Notes: generated by a model from the sequence alone, not told the origin. Numbered from the stretch's first letter, positions 1-9,653 are shown. The stretch is 64,000 nt of DNA from Bryobacterales bacterium (GCA_026713545.1 JAPOOG010000150.1:1-64000); one strand, 5' to 3'. Program-made: numbers and translations.

Positions 1-3000
1 CGGTCCGGCAGCTCACCGCCTCGGACGAGTAGTTGATATAAGTGAGCGTGGTTTGCCAACCCGCTCCCACCGCAAGATGCGGGAAGTAATAGATCCGGCT
101 GCCCGGCGGCGGGGCGACGGTGGCGTCGAGCTCGGCCGTGAGCGTGACCTCGGCCACGGCGCGGGTCGTGCGGAGCATCAGCGAGACGTAATAGGTCCCG
201 GCTCGAAGCGGCGGGGCGGATTGCGGGGTGACGACGATCTGCTCGTTGCCCGTGGGTCCGGTGGAGGAATAGTCCGAGACAACGCTCCCACCCTGAACGG
301 CGTTGTCCTCCCCATAGCGGACATACAGATCCACGTTGACATCGGGATCGACGGATTCCAGCGTGAAGGTTACGCTGGCGGCGCCCTCGGGAACCTCCAC
401 CTGGAAGGAAGAGTCCCCGGAGAAGAGCATCGGGGAGTCGACCGGTCCCAGGCGGAAGGCGGCAGGCTGCCCGGGCGGGAGCGCGCCGCCGGTGATCTCC
501 GGCAAGGTGCTGTCGATCAAGGGCCGGATATGGGGATAAAGAGCCGAAAAGTGTGTGAAGCGGTCAACAACGGGCTTGGTCGGGCAGGCATACCCGACAA
601 TGTCTCCGCCGCTCAACGCCCCCACCACGGTTTCAGAGTTGCTGAAAACGGCCGACCCGGAAGAGCCCGGCTCCGTGTAGCCCTGTCCCACGGGATAGGA
701 GACGTTGAAATAGGTATCGTCGGAAGGTCCATAGGCCGATTCGGGAATGATCCGGGCGAAGGAGACCCGCTTGAAGAAGCCCCAATCAGCGCTCTGGGGA
801 TGATGAATGCCGGTGATCTGGGAGCCGACAGGCTGGGGGGCCGCGTCCCATCCCTGGAACACGGTCCCGGCAGGCAAATCGCCTTCGAGCTGCAGCAGCG
901 TGATATCGCCGTCGGGATGACGTGCACCGCCCAAGGCCGAGAGCAGGCCGGCCCCCTCGGTCCGCGGCACGCTGCGCAAAGCCGGCAGATCTCCGTTGCA
1001 GTTTCGTGTCTGGTATGACCAGAAGGCGGTCACGCTGCGCGCTTCCTCCTCGGTTTGCACGCAGTGGGCGGCAGTGAGAAAGTAGGGAGTCAGGTCTTGC
1101 CGGCGGTTGTTCAGCAGCGTGCCCGAACAGGCAGCGCTGCCCCCATTCTTCTCAATGACCATCAGCGCGACGCCAGTCGCGGAGCTCGACCATTCGGTGT
1201 AGCAGGTCACGTCAAGGTGACAGTCCTCGGCGTCCGTCTCCACCGTCGCCGTGAGCGTGCCCTCGGCGACGACGCCCTCATCAAAGACCAATATCGATAC
1301 GAAGTAGGTTCCGGCTTGAAGAGGCGGGTCGGAGCGATGGGTGATGCCGATCCGTTCATTGCCCGTCAAGCCCCTGGAGAAGTGGTCAGAGACAGGTTTC
1401 CCATCCTGAACGGCGTTGTCCTCGCCGAAACGAACATACAGATCCACATCGACGTTGGGGTCGACGGATTCCAGCGTGAAGGTGATGCGGGTGGCGTTCT
1501 CGGGAGCCTCCAACCGGAACGAGTGATCCCCGGTGAAGATCGTCGGGGAGTCGACCGGCCCCAGGCGGAAGTCGGCGGGCTGTCCGGGCGCGAGTGTGCC
1601 GCCGCTGATCGTCGGCGGAGCCTCTCCTTCGAGTTCCACTTCCGCCGTGAGCGTGCAGTTGACTTCGACGCCCGTAGCATAGACTGCTACCGATATGAAG
1701 TAGGATCCCGCTCGAAGCGGCGGGTCGGATTGGGAAGTAATGACAATCCGTTCATTACCCGTGCGGTTCCGGTGCCGGTGGTCCGTGGCAAGCCTCCCGT
1801 CCTGAACGTCGTTGTCCTCTCCAAAGCGCACCAACAACTCCACGTCGGCATCGGATTCCAGAGTAAAGGTTACGCTGGTGGCGTCCTCGGGAACCTCCAG
1901 CAAGAATGAGTTAGGCCCAACAAAGAGCGTCGAGTTGTCGACCGGCCCCCGTTGGAAGGTGACAGGCTGCCCGGGCCTGAGCGTGCGGCCGCTTGGCGGC
2001 GGCGGAGTTCCTCCTTCGCGTTCCACTTCCGCCGTGAGCGTGCAGTTGACCTCGACGCCCATAGCAAAGACTACGACCGATACGAAGTAGCTTCCTGCTT
2101 GAAGCGGCGGGTCGGATTCGGGGGTAATGTCGATCTCTTCGGTGCCCGCAAAGACCTCGTCGGCGGCGTAGTCGAAGACAGCTCTGTCATCCTGAACATC
2201 ATTGTCCTCGCCATAGCGGACCAGCAGGGCCACGTCGGCATCGGATTCCAGCGTGAAGGTTACGCGGGTGGCGTCCTCGGGCACTTCCAACTGATATGAA
2301 AAATCCCCGTGGAACAGCGTCGTGGAGTCAACCGGCCCCCGGCTGAAGGAGACGGGTTCCCCGGGCGTGAGCGGCCTTGCCGCCTTCGGGCGCGGCTGTT
2401 GCAGGGACGCAGACCGCTTGACCGACGGGATTGCCTCTGTCAGCCGCGACTTCTTCGACGGCGTTCCCACCGCAAGGTCGATGGGGCCGGGCAACAGCTT
2501 GACCGCTCCCGATCGGTCCGAGCCCTCCCGGGCCGCCTTCGGCGATTGGACGCCGTCCTCGGCACCCTCTCCAAAAGCATCGCCCCAGATATGACTGATG
2601 GCCACGATTTGGAACGGCACGGCCTCTCCCACCGCCGCCGGATCGGGCAGGTACTCGATCGTCAGGCTGTCGCCGAAAACGATGCCGCTCCAGAAGTCTC
2701 CATCGCCGTAAAGGCCCGTGCCGCTATAGAGCCCGACGGTCTGCCCGTCCTCGGAGTGAATCCAGAGACGGCCCGACCCGATGGCGAAGTCCCGAAAGTG
2801 AACGCGCATGGCGCGGGCGCTGGGAGAGGTCAACTTCAGACGCCACAGGCGGCCGGCCTCGGTCGATTGCCACGCTCCCTCGGCGGTCGACTTGACGCCT
2901 CCTGCGGAGATGCTCAGCTTGAGCGCTCCCTGCGGCAAGCGGCGGTGGACGCCGATGGCGGGCGGGCGGCCGCGTTGCGGCTGCAAACGCTGCAGATCGT

Positions 3001-3250
3001 CGGGACCCAACGGCGGTAGAGCGACCTCAGCCGGCGAAGGAAGGCTCAGTTGCAGGCTGGGCGGCCGAAGCTCATCCTCGCGCTCGGCCGACGATGCCTT
3101 CGACTGCTGTGGGTTGTCCGGAACCAGCGGCCCGATCCGTTGTGCCTGAGCCGGTCGCGGCAGCAGAGCAAGCGCCAGGATAAACAAAATCCCCGAGCCT
3201 TGCAGCGCCATCGACGCCATGCGACTCATCCTGTCGGAGGAATGGTTCAT
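1..3250 (-). CDS. Secreted trypsin-like serine protease with PPC repeats (C-terminus beyond the window)
   Basis: An open frame runs from ATG at 3250 to the left edge without a stop (1083 residues seen). Residues 1-36 form a signal peptide ending PRPAQA. Three pre-peptidase C-terminal (PPC) repeats lie at about 300-405, 410-515 and 525-640, each with a VTFTLES-like strand and a YFVS/YFIS strand. A trypsin-like domain of lysyl-endopeptidase style follows at about 650-905: LTAAHC gives His729, DGDITLL gives Asp782 and GSSGSAVF gives Ser864. A fourth PPC repeat (about 915-1040) and the start of another beta domain (YYFPHLAVGAGW) come next. The enzyme should act outside the cytoplasm; substrate unknown. 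PPC repeats normally sit C-terminal to the protease, so three copies ahead of it is unusual. Family and catalytic triad are clear; specificity is not. Confidence 0.88.
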   Translation of the reverse strand, partial: MNHSSDRMSRMASMALQGSGILFILALALLPRPAQAQRIGPLVPDNPQQSKASSAEREDELRPPSLQLSLPSPAEVALPPLGPDDLQRLQPQRGRPPAIGVHRRLPQGALKLSISAGGVKSTAEGAWQSTEAGRLWRLKLTSPSARAMRVHFRDFAIGSGRLWIHSEDGQTVGLYSGTGLYGDGDFWSGIVFGDSLTIEYLPDPAAVGEAVPFQIVAISHIWGDAFGEGAEDGVQSPKAAREGSDRSGAVKLLPGPIDLAVGTPSKKSRLTEAIPSVKRSASLQQPRPKAARPLTPGEPVSFSRGPVDSTTLFHGDFSYQLEVPEDATRVTFTLESDADVALLVRYGEDNDVQDDRAVFDYAADEVFAGTEEIDITPESDPPLQAGSYFVSVVVFAMGVEVNCTLTAEVEREGGTPPPPSGRTLRPGQPVTFQRGPVDNSTLFVGPNSFLLEVPEDATSVTFTLESDADVELLVRFGEDNDVQDGRLATDHRHRNRTGNERIVITSQSDPPLRAGSYFISVAVYATGVEVNCTLTAEVELEGEAPPTISGGTLAPGQPADFRLGPVDSPTIFTGDHSFRLEAPENATRITFTLESVDPNVDVDLYVRFGEDNAVQDGKPVSDHFSRGLTGNERIGITHRSDPPLQAGTYFVSILVFDEGVVAEGTLTATVETDAEDCHLDVTCYTEWSSSATGVALMVIEKNGGSAACSGTLLNNRRQDLTPYFLTAAHCVQTEEEARSVTAFWSYQTRNCNGDLPALRSVPRTEGAGLLSALGGARHPDGDITLLQLEGDLPAGTVFQGWDAAPQPVGSQITGIHHPQSADWGFFKRVSFARIIPESAYGPSDDTYFNVSYPVGQGYTEPGSSGSAVFSNSETVVGALSGGDIVGYACPTKPVVDRFTHFSALYPHIRPLIDSTLPEITGGALPPGQPAAFRLGPVDSPMLFSGDSSFQVEVPEGAASVTFTLESVDPDVNVDLYVRYGEDNAVQGGSVVSDYSSTGPTGNEQIVVTPQSAPPLRAGTYYVSLMLRTTRAVAEVTLTAELDATVAPPPGSRIYYFPHLAVGAGWQTTLTYINYSSEAVSCRT

Positions 3251-3887
3251 ATCCGAATCTCTCGTTCCGATGATCTTGTAGACTGCCCGCGTCCAAGCGG
3301 CAAGCGTTGGATGGTGTGACCGCCAGTAGTCAGCGAAAATACACTACCACCTACTAATGACGTAGAAGAAAAGGAAATCGGACAGGCCGATTGAAAAAAG
3401 TGTGATCTACTCTCTGCCAAGAGCTTGATGAAGAGCGGCTGCGAACGCGAGCGCACTCGCCGGGCGCTCCGACCGCGGCGCAGTCAGCATCGATCCCGCA
3501 AATGCGATCGCCCCGCCGCGCCCGTTCCAACAAACGCCGGTCCGAGGTGGGAGCGCGGGTCTCGGATCCGGCGGGTGTCTTCGACGACGAAGGAGTCAGT
3601 TCGGGTAGCACGACAAATGGGGACCCAAAACGCCAGCGCCGGTCTGGTTCACCCGGCAGCCGAGGTCAAGATGCCTCCACGTGCCAGCGTTGACCGCATT
3701 CGGAACGGGATTATATCGAACAGCGTCCATCGGCTGTGCCCTTGTAGCTGGACTTTATCCGATCCTTCCGGAAGAGATACTCGCGACGGGAGCGGAACCG
3801 GGACTTGTCGGCGCCGTTGATATACTTGGGGTACCACCTGCGCGGCGCCTCCCGCAAGCGGCGCGACCAACTCCCTCGGAGCTAGCC
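3251..3887. other. Gene-poor stretch upstream of cvpA and the protease
   Basis: No open frame here resembles a known family or has a convincing ribosome binding site. It holds the 5' regions of the leftward protease and the rightward cvpA. A short palindrome (AATCGG/CCGATT, about 3377-3393) is flanked by an A-rich run, so it could be a weak terminator. Confidence 0.5.
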
Positions 3888-4460
3888 ATGAACTGGTTAG
3901 ACATTCTGCTTGCGGTCATCCTGCTGTTCTCGTTCGCCGGCGCTCTCTGGAACGGCATCACCCGTGAAGTGATCCGCATCATCGCGCTGCTCATCGGCAT
4001 CTTCGGCGGCATGTGGTGGTACTCCGGTCTCGTCCCCCATATCGCACCTTTTATTGGGGACGAATCGCTGGCGTCGTTCGCCGCGTTCGGCGCGATCGTC
4101 ATCGGCTCGCTGGTCGCCGGCGGCATGACCGCATGGCTGCTGGCGAAAGTCCTGCGCTGGTCCGGACTGCGCTGGTTCGACCGCCTGCTCGGGGGAGCGT
4201 TCGGCCTGGTTCGCGGCCTGATCCTAGCGACCGCCATCGTGCTGGCCGTCATAGCGTTCTCACCGCTGACGGGTTCCCAGGAAGTGATCGCCAAGTCGCG
4301 CATCGCACCGGTCGTTCTCAACAGCGCCCGCTGGATGGCCTCCTTTGCCCCCCAGGGTCTTCGCGCCTCATTCTTCGACGGCTTCACCCGCATCCGCGAC
4401 ACCTGGGCCACTGCCAAACCCAAGGTTCCCCTCAAGACAGACCCCGGCACGGGGGATTAG
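3888..4460 (+). CDS. cvpA: CvpA family inner-membrane protein
   Basis: 190 residues with four hydrophobic segments, matching the CvpA family, which in E. coli is tied to colicin V production and envelope homeostasis. The first helix (WLDILLAVILL), the glycine-rich helix near residues 60-80, and the conserved stretch RWFDRLLGGAFGLVRG at about 95-110 are typical. A longer open frame begins upstream, but the ATG at 3888 has GGAG six bases before it and begins exactly at the family's N-terminus (MNWLDI). It stands alone, followed at once by a family A repeat. The molecular function of the family is not established. Confidence 0.85.
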   Translation: MNWLDILLAVILLFSFAGALWNGITREVIRIIALLIGIFGGMWWYSGLVPHIAPFIGDESLASFAAFGAIVIGSLVAGGMTAWLLAKVLRWSGLRWFDRLLGGAFGLVRGLILATAIVLAVIAFSPLTGSQEVIAKSRIAPVVLNSARWMASFAPQGLRASFFDGFTRIRDTWATAKPKVPLKTDPGTGD

Positions 4461-4671
4461 AAATCCTCTACCCTTTTTCACCAAGCGGGGAGGCGAAGCG
4501 CCTGCCGGCTGCAGGACAGGCAGGCGTGAGAGGGCGGTCAGGCCGAGGCGCGAGCCGCCGGGCGCGCGCAGGTGTACTTGAACCTGCATCGAGCACGGCA
4601 AGCATGCGCAACGAAGTCATGGCGGTCTTTACCGCGTGCTTCGACCGTCAGGTGATGAGAACGGCAGGTCA
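4461..4671 (+). repeat. Family A dispersed repeat, copy A1 (degenerate)
   Basis: A diverged copy of the roughly 180-bp family A element. It keeps the core GAGGCGAAG...GTGAGAG...GTCAGG, the GAGCACGGCAAGC block, and CAACGAAGTCATGGCGGT at about 4610. Its right end (read leftward) is TGACCTGCCGTTCTCA, and the TGA is the stop codon of the coiled-coil gene. The left end is poorly conserved. Confidence 0.75.
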
Positions 4672-4998
4672 GGGGAAGAAGACGAGCTTGACCAGCAGGC
4701 CGATGATGACAGGGCAAAAAGTGAAGACCGCGAACTTGAGGACCGCGATGTCCTGCTTTACTTCGGCGATGTCCTGTTTCAACTCGGCCTTCACATCGGC
4801 AATTTCCTTCCTCACGTCGCCGATGTCCTGTTTCAACCCGGCCTTCGCATCGGCAATTTCGTTCCTCACGCCGCCGATGTCCTGCTTGGTGGCGATCCTT
4901 TCCCCGACGGGGATGGCGGCGGCGGCAGCCTTGGCCTTGTCGTCGTCGGCGCCTGCGCTGACGAGGGCTTCGTAGACCTCGGTGACCATAATACTCAT
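4669..4998 (-). CDS. Small coiled-coil protein with C-terminal membrane anchor
   Basis: 109 residues starting MSIMVTEVYEAL. An N-terminal helical part ends near residue 40. Three imperfect 18-residue repeats follow (cores KQDIGGVRNEIAD, KQDIGDVRKEIAD, KQDIAEVKQDIAV), predicting a coiled coil. The end is one hydrophobic helix (VFTFCPVIIGLLVKLVFF). This layout matches small CCDC90/DUF1640-like anchored coiled coils; no enzymatic role is expected. ATG at 4998 or 4989 is possible; longer upstream extensions look non-coding. Its stop codon is also the terminal TGA of the adjoining repeat. The 54-bp repeat unit invites slippage in copy number. Confidence 0.75.
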   Translation of the reverse strand: MSIMVTEVYEALVSAGADDDKAKAAAAAIPVGERIATKQDIGGVRNEIADAKAGLKQDIGDVRKEIADVKAELKQDIAEVKQDIAVLKFAVFTFCPVIIGLLVKLVFFP

Positions 4999-5137
4999 CG
5001 CGATCAATCTAGCACGGAGAGACTGTCGGCAACAATTTCCAACGAATAGGCTGGGGAGGCCGGCGGCGGCGTGCTTGAAATCGAGTGGCTGCGTGTCCAA
5101 ACCGCATCGCACCCGAGAAGCCCGATAATAAGACCTT

Positions 5138-6526
5138 ATGGACGACACCACCTACCGCATCGAAAAAGACAGCATGGGCGAAGTGCAAGTTCCGGCAGAC
5201 GCCCTCTACTCGGCGCAAACGCAGCGCGCCGTCAACAACTTCCCCGTCAGCGGCCTGCGTTTCCCTCGCACCTTCCTTCGCGCGCTCGGGCTCGTCAAGG
5301 GTTCGGCGGCGGTGGTGAACCACGACCTGGGATTGATTCCGGCCGACATGGCCCAGGCCATTGAAGACGCCGCGAACGAAGTTGCCGACGGCCACCACGA
5401 CGACCAATTCCCTCTCGATATCTTCCAAACCGGCTCGGGCACCAGCACGAACATGAACGCCAACGAGGTCATTGCGACGCTGGCGACGCAAAAACTGGGC
5501 AGCCAGGTCCATCCGAACGACCACGTCAACATGAGTCAAAGCAGCAACGACGTGATCCCCACCGCCATTCACGTCAGCGCGTATCTCGAAACGGCCGCAA
5601 CGCTGCTGCCCGGCCTGGAGCACCTGCGGGACACGATCAACGACAAGGCGGAGACACTCGATGAGGTTGTCAAGACCGGCCGCACGCACCTGATGGACGC
5701 CCTGCCGATTCGCCTCAGCCAGGAGCTGAGCGGCTGGAGCGCGCAGGTGGATCAGTCCGCCGCCCGCATCCGCTCTTCGCTGCCGCGCGTCTCGGCCCTG
5801 GCGCTGGGCGGCACGGCGATCGGCACGGGGGTGAACGCGCATCCCGAGTTCGGCCCGCGCGTCGCCAAGCGCCTTGCCGCGCTCACCGAACTGCCGTTTC
5901 TCAGCAGCCGCAACTACTTCATGAGCTTGGCAAGCCAGGACGCGATCGTCGAGCTGAGCGGCCAAATCAAAGCGGGAGCCGTGGCGGTCATGAAGATCGC
6001 GAACGACCTGCGCTGGATGAACAGCGGCCCGCAGGCCGGGGTCGCCGATATCGCACTGCCGTCGCTGCAGCCCGGCAGCAGCATCATGCCCGGCAAGGTC
6101 AATCCGGTCATTCCCGAAGCCGCGGCGATGGTCTGCGCGCAGGTCATCGGCAACGACGCCACGATCACGATCGCCGGACAGTCCGGCAGTTTCCAGTTGA
6201 ACGTGATGCTTCCGGTGATTGCCTACAACATCCTCGAAAGCGCGCGTCTGCTCGGGAACGTCTCACGCCTGCTCGCCGACAAGGCGATCGCGGGTTTCCA
6301 AGTCAACGAAGAGCGCATCGCCGACCTGGTCGAGAAGAACCCGATCCTCGTCACCGCGCTCAACCCCGTGATCGGATACGAGAAAGGCGCGGCGGTCGCC
6401 AAGCAGGCCTACCGCGAGGGCCGCAAGCTCAAGGACGTCGCCCTGGAGCAGACCGACCTCACGGCCGCCGACCTCGACCGCCTGCTCGACCCCCGCAAGA
6501 TGACCGAGGGCGGCATCGCCGAGTAG
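5138..6526 (+). CDS. fumC: Class II fumarate hydratase
   Basis: 462 residues, full length for class II fumarase, which interconverts fumarate and L-malate in the TCA cycle as a cytosolic homotetramer without an iron-sulfur cluster. Hallmarks are GSGTSTNMNANEV near residue 100, SQSSNDVIPTAIH near 135, TGRTHLMDA near 185, and the superfamily signature GSSIMPGKVNP near 320. N-terminal ALYSAQTQRA is also typical. No close aspartase-specific feature was noted. It is monocistronic: the next genes point the other way. No clear Shine-Dalgarno sequence precedes the ATG. Confidence 0.95.
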   Translation: MDDTTYRIEKDSMGEVQVPADALYSAQTQRAVNNFPVSGLRFPRTFLRALGLVKGSAAVVNHDLGLIPADMAQAIEDAANEVADGHHDDQFPLDIFQTGSGTSTNMNANEVIATLATQKLGSQVHPNDHVNMSQSSNDVIPTAIHVSAYLETAATLLPGLEHLRDTINDKAETLDEVVKTGRTHLMDALPIRLSQELSGWSAQVDQSAARIRSSLPRVSALALGGTAIGTGVNAHPEFGPRVAKRLAALTELPFLSSRNYFMSLASQDAIVELSGQIKAGAVAVMKIANDLRWMNSGPQAGVADIALPSLQPGSSIMPGKVNPVIPEAAAMVCAQVIGNDATITIAGQSGSFQLNVMLPVIAYNILESARLLGNVSRLLADKAIAGFQVNEERIADLVEKNPILVTALNPVIGYEKGAAVAKQAYREGRKLKDVALEQTDLTAADLDRLLDPRKMTEGGIAE

Positions 6527-6549
6527 CGCGGTTGCGTTGAGGCGGCAAT

Positions 6550-8103
6550 TCAATACTTGTGGCGCCGCGCCTCCCAGGTAGCGACCGGGAGCGCGCCCGG
6601 ATTCAACAACCCTCCCATGCGGTCTCCCCTGAGGGCGCCTTCAAAGCGATATCCGAGAGTGACGCTCTCGAAAGGCAAGGCGCTGCTCAAGCGCACCTTG
6701 TCTCCATCCAGGGTTCCACGAACTCTTCCTTCCGCGATCGTACCGATGTGGGCGCCCGTCACGTTGTTGCCGTCGGCTTCGAGAAAGAGCTCGTGTTCGG
6801 CATTCCCGACGCCGAAATCCATACGGACGTGCCAGCGGCCCGCAATTTCGTCGACAGGCGTACGCATCACCGGCGCGGGCCTCGGCTTCGGGGCATTCCG
6901 AAAAACCGAGTGCAGCCGCTCGGCCACCATTTGGTACTCGCTCGGCTTCATGGCCACCGGCCGCAGACGGAACGACGTTCCGCTGCCGGCAGCATGAGTC
7001 GCGATGCGAGGCGTGCCGTTCAACAGATGTGCGCCGACCTCGCCGGCCGTCAGCCCGATCTTCGCCGGGTCCCATTCCACCATCAGGACCGGGAACGGGC
7101 CACCGCGCGAGGGTGCGGCGACATACGTGGAAACCCCATCCACTTTCGTGATCTGCTCGGAGATGTACTTGTACCAGCCTTCCCACTCGCGGTACTCCTG
7201 CTGCAGGTCTCTGCGTCCAAAGAACGTTTCGACGGCCGTCAGCACGCCGATGATCTCCTCCTTGCTGACCTTCATCGGCCGTCCGAAAGCGTGGTGATGG
7301 GCGGCGTTCGCGAAAGCGGCGCGAACCAACTCTTCGTTGCCCACGAGCAATCCCCCGCCCTGGGGGCCGCGGGAGATCTTGCCGCCGCTGTAGGCAACGA
7401 GATCGGCCCCCTGGGCGACATAGGGATTGGGAGAGACCAGATAATCCGCAGCCGAGTCGACAAGGACGGGGATTCCGGCCTGGTTGGCAATCGGCGCAAC
7501 TTCCTCGAGGGGCAACTCGACCTTCGGGCTGAAACGGTCCCCGAGCATGGCGATCATCGCGGTGCGGTCGTTGATCGCCGCCTTCAGTTCGCGAGCCGTC
7601 CCGACCTCCACGGTGGTCACGCCGACCATCCGCACGGCGTAGTCGTAACCGTTGCGCGAGGACTTGGGCATGATGACCTCGTTCTTCAGGCCCGTCATGT
7701 CCGGGAGCTGCTGCATGCGTTCCGGGTCGGTGCCGGCCACGATGCCCGCCGTGGCATGCGCCAGCGCGGCCGCCGCACCGGACGAGACCAAGGCGTGCTC
7801 GACCTGCAGCAACTCCGCGATGCGTTTCCCGGCGGCTTCCTGAAGCTCGTCGAGATTCACGTGGTAGTGCGAGGCGTGGTGGATCGCCTGGATCACCTCG
7901 GGCAAAGTCCGCGAACCACCATTGCTCGTCACCGTGGCCGTGCAATTGATGAAGGGCTCCACTCCGAGCCGCGTATAGACGTCTTTCGGCGGCTCTTCGT
8001 GGATCTCGGAAACCGTCGTCGCCCCGGCACTATTGAGAAGCGCCGCCGCACTCGCTGCTCCACTCGCTTGCAGCCAGCCGCGGCGTGTCGTCCGATCGCT
8101 CAT
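6550..8103 (-). CDS. Tat-exported SelA-like PLP-dependent enzyme with extra C-terminal beta domain (downstream paralogue)
   Basis: 517 residues. The N-terminus carries a twin-arginine signal (TTRRGWLQ followed by an alanine-rich stretch). Residues 40-405 are a fold-type I PLP domain of the SelA/D-glucosaminate-6-phosphate ammonia-lyase group: VLVDSAAD places the ring-binding Asp216, and YSGGKISRGPQ supplies Schiff-base Lys242. Residues 418-517 form a separate beta-rich tail (GRWHVRMDF, HELFLEADGN, GAHIGT) resembling a small barrel. It overlaps the upstream paralogue by 4 nt, so the two are co-translated. The substrate is unknown; selenocysteine synthase itself is unlikely because the protein appears to be exported. 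Confidence 0.85.
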   Translation of the reverse strand: MSDRTTRRGWLQASGAASAAALLNSAGATTVSEIHEEPPKDVYTRLGVEPFINCTATVTSNGGSRTLPEVIQAIHHASHYHVNLDELQEAAGKRIAELLQVEHALVSSGAAAALAHATAGIVAGTDPERMQQLPDMTGLKNEVIMPKSSRNGYDYAVRMVGVTTVEVGTARELKAAINDRTAMIAMLGDRFSPKVELPLEEVAPIANQAGIPVLVDSAADYLVSPNPYVAQGADLVAYSGGKISRGPQGGGLLVGNEELVRAAFANAAHHHAFGRPMKVSKEEIIGVLTAVETFFGRRDLQQEYREWEGWYKYISEQITKVDGVSTYVAAPSRGGPFPVLMVEWDPAKIGLTAGEVGAHLLNGTPRIATHAAGSGTSFRLRPVAMKPSEYQMVAERLHSVFRNAPKPRPAPVMRTPVDEIAGRWHVRMDFGVGNAEHELFLEADGNNVTGAHIGTIAEGRVRGTLDGDKVRLSSALPFESVTLGYRFEGALRGDRMGGLLNPGALPVATWEARRHKY

Positions 8104-9653
8104 GCTGATGCCTCCCTTCGACGCGCCACCCAGCGTCCTGGCGGATACTCGCCCAGATCCAAGTCCCCTTGCATTTCGCCGCCCTGGACGACTCCCGAGA
8201 AGCGATAGCGCAACCGCGAACCCTCCATCGGCAAGACGCTTTCGAGACGGACCTTGTTGCTTTCGACCGCCCCTTTCAGGTCTCCCCTGGCGCGAGCACC
8301 GATGTGCGTGCCGACGACGCCGTTCTCCGCCGCTTCGAGGAACAACTGGTGTTTCCCGCGCCCCCGCAAGAACTCGATCTCGACATCCCAGTGCCCCGAA
8401 ACATCGGTTGCCGGCTTCTCCGGAGCGCGTTTGTCGGCCCCGCTCGGAGCGGCCGCCAGAATCGACCGGACCGTCTTCCCGATGATCTTGTACTCACCGG
8501 GCTTGAGCGCCGCCGGACGAATCACAAGGAAGTTCCGGTCGCCATAGTCCCAGGTCATGATCGGCGGATCGGAATCCAGAAGCCGCCGGTGCACGTCGGA
8601 CGAGCGGAGACCGATCTTGGCGGTATCCCAGGAGATCCGCAATGTCGGGAAGGGGCCGCCACGGGTCGGTCCCTGGACTCGCGCCTCGACGCCGTCCACC
8701 TGGCGAACCTCGTTGCTGATGTGGCCGTACCAGCCTTCCCACTCCTCATACTCGCGCCGGATGTCGCGCTCTTTCACCCAGATTTCCAGCGCCGTGACGA
8801 GCCCGACAATCTCCTCCTTGCTCACTTTCATCGGCCGCCCGAAACCACCGTTCGGAGCAGCGTTGATGCCGGCCGCCCGGACGAGGTCTTCGCGGCCGAG
8901 CAGGATGCCCGAGCTTTGCGGTCCGCGCAGGATCTTGCCGCCGCTATAGACGACCAGGTCCGCCCCGTCCTTCAGATAGGGGTTGGGGATGACCGGAAAA
9001 TCAGGCGCGGCGTCGACCAGAACGGGGATGCCACGCTCTTTCGCGAGCGGCGCCAGATCCCTCAAGCCGGGGCGATCATTTCCGAAACGGTCGCCCAGCA
9101 GAGCCACCATGGCGGTGTGCGGACTGAAGGCGGCGCGGGTCTGGGCCACGGTTTCCACCTCGACCATGCGCACGCCCACCATCCGAATCGAGTGGTCGTA
9201 TTGATTCCGCGACCACTTCGGCATGATCACCTCGTTCCTCATGCCGTCGAGCATCGGCAGTTTCTGACGCCACTCCGGGTTGGCTCCCGCGACGCAGGCG
9301 GCCGTGGCGTGGGTCAATCCGGCCGCCGCGCCGGAGCAGACGATCGCCCAGGGAACCTCCAGCAGCTCGGAGATCCTCTGGCTGGCCGCTTCGATCAGCG
9401 AAGCAAGCCGCACGTGATAGTGCGAGGCATGCTCGACAGCCTCGATGACCTCGGGCAGCAGAAGAGAGCCGCCGTTGCGCGTGATCGTCGCCGTGCAGTT
9501 GATGAACGGCTTGACGCCGATCCGCGTGTAGACGTCGGGAGACGGCTCGTCCCTGGTCTCTGCCGCCACGGGCTTCGCTCCCGCCGCGCCCAGAAGGGCA
9601 GCGGCCCCGGCGCCGGACTTCAGCCAACTACGGCGTGTCGTCGGATACACCAT
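8100..9653 (-). CDS. Tat-exported SelA-like PLP-dependent enzyme with extra C-terminal beta domain (upstream paralogue)
   Basis: 517 residues, the same length and architecture as the next gene. The Tat motif is TTRRSWLK; cleavage is likely near PVAAET. Asp214 (VLVDAAPD) and Lys240 (YSGGKILRGPQ) are the PLP residues. The C-terminal module begins at about residue 418 (GHWDVEIEFL) and repeats the tail of the paralogue. ATG at 9653 is the first gene of a two-gene operon. The pair arose by tandem duplication but is well diverged, so the two probably act on different substrates or form a hetero-oligomer. Family assignment is firm at the SelA-like level only. Confidence 0.85.
   Translation of the reverse strand: MVYPTTRRSWLKSGAGAAALLGAAGAKPVAAETRDEPSPDVYTRIGVKPFINCTATITRNGGSLLLPEVIEAVEHASHYHVRLASLIEAASQRISELLEVPWAIVCSGAAAGLTHATAACVAGANPEWRQKLPMLDGMRNEVIMPKWSRNQYDHSIRMVGVRMVEVETVAQTRAAFSPHTAMVALLGDRFGNDRPGLRDLAPLAKERGIPVLVDAAPDFPVIPNPYLKDGADLVVYSGGKILRGPQSSGILLGREDLVRAAGINAAPNGGFGRPMKVSKEEIVGLVTALEIWVKERDIRREYEEWEGWYGHISNEVRQVDGVEARVQGPTRGGPFPTLRISWDTAKIGLRSSDVHRRLLDSDPPIMTWDYGDRNFLVIRPAALKPGEYKIIGKTVRSILAAAPSGADKRAPEKPATDVSGHWDVEIEFLRGRGKHQLFLEAAENGVVGTHIGARARGDLKGAVESNKVRLESVLPMEGSRLRYRFSGVVQGGEMQGDLDLGEYPPGRWVARRREASA

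Noticed and set aside
3354-3611. 85-codon frame on the minus strand rich in Arg and Ser
   Set aside because: Composition is typical of random GC-rich sequence; no ribosome binding site or family.
6550-9653. Assignment of the SelA-like genes as true selenocysteine synthase linked to selD
   Set aside because: They carry Tat leaders and extra C-terminal domains and are not adjacent to selB or a tRNA-Sec.
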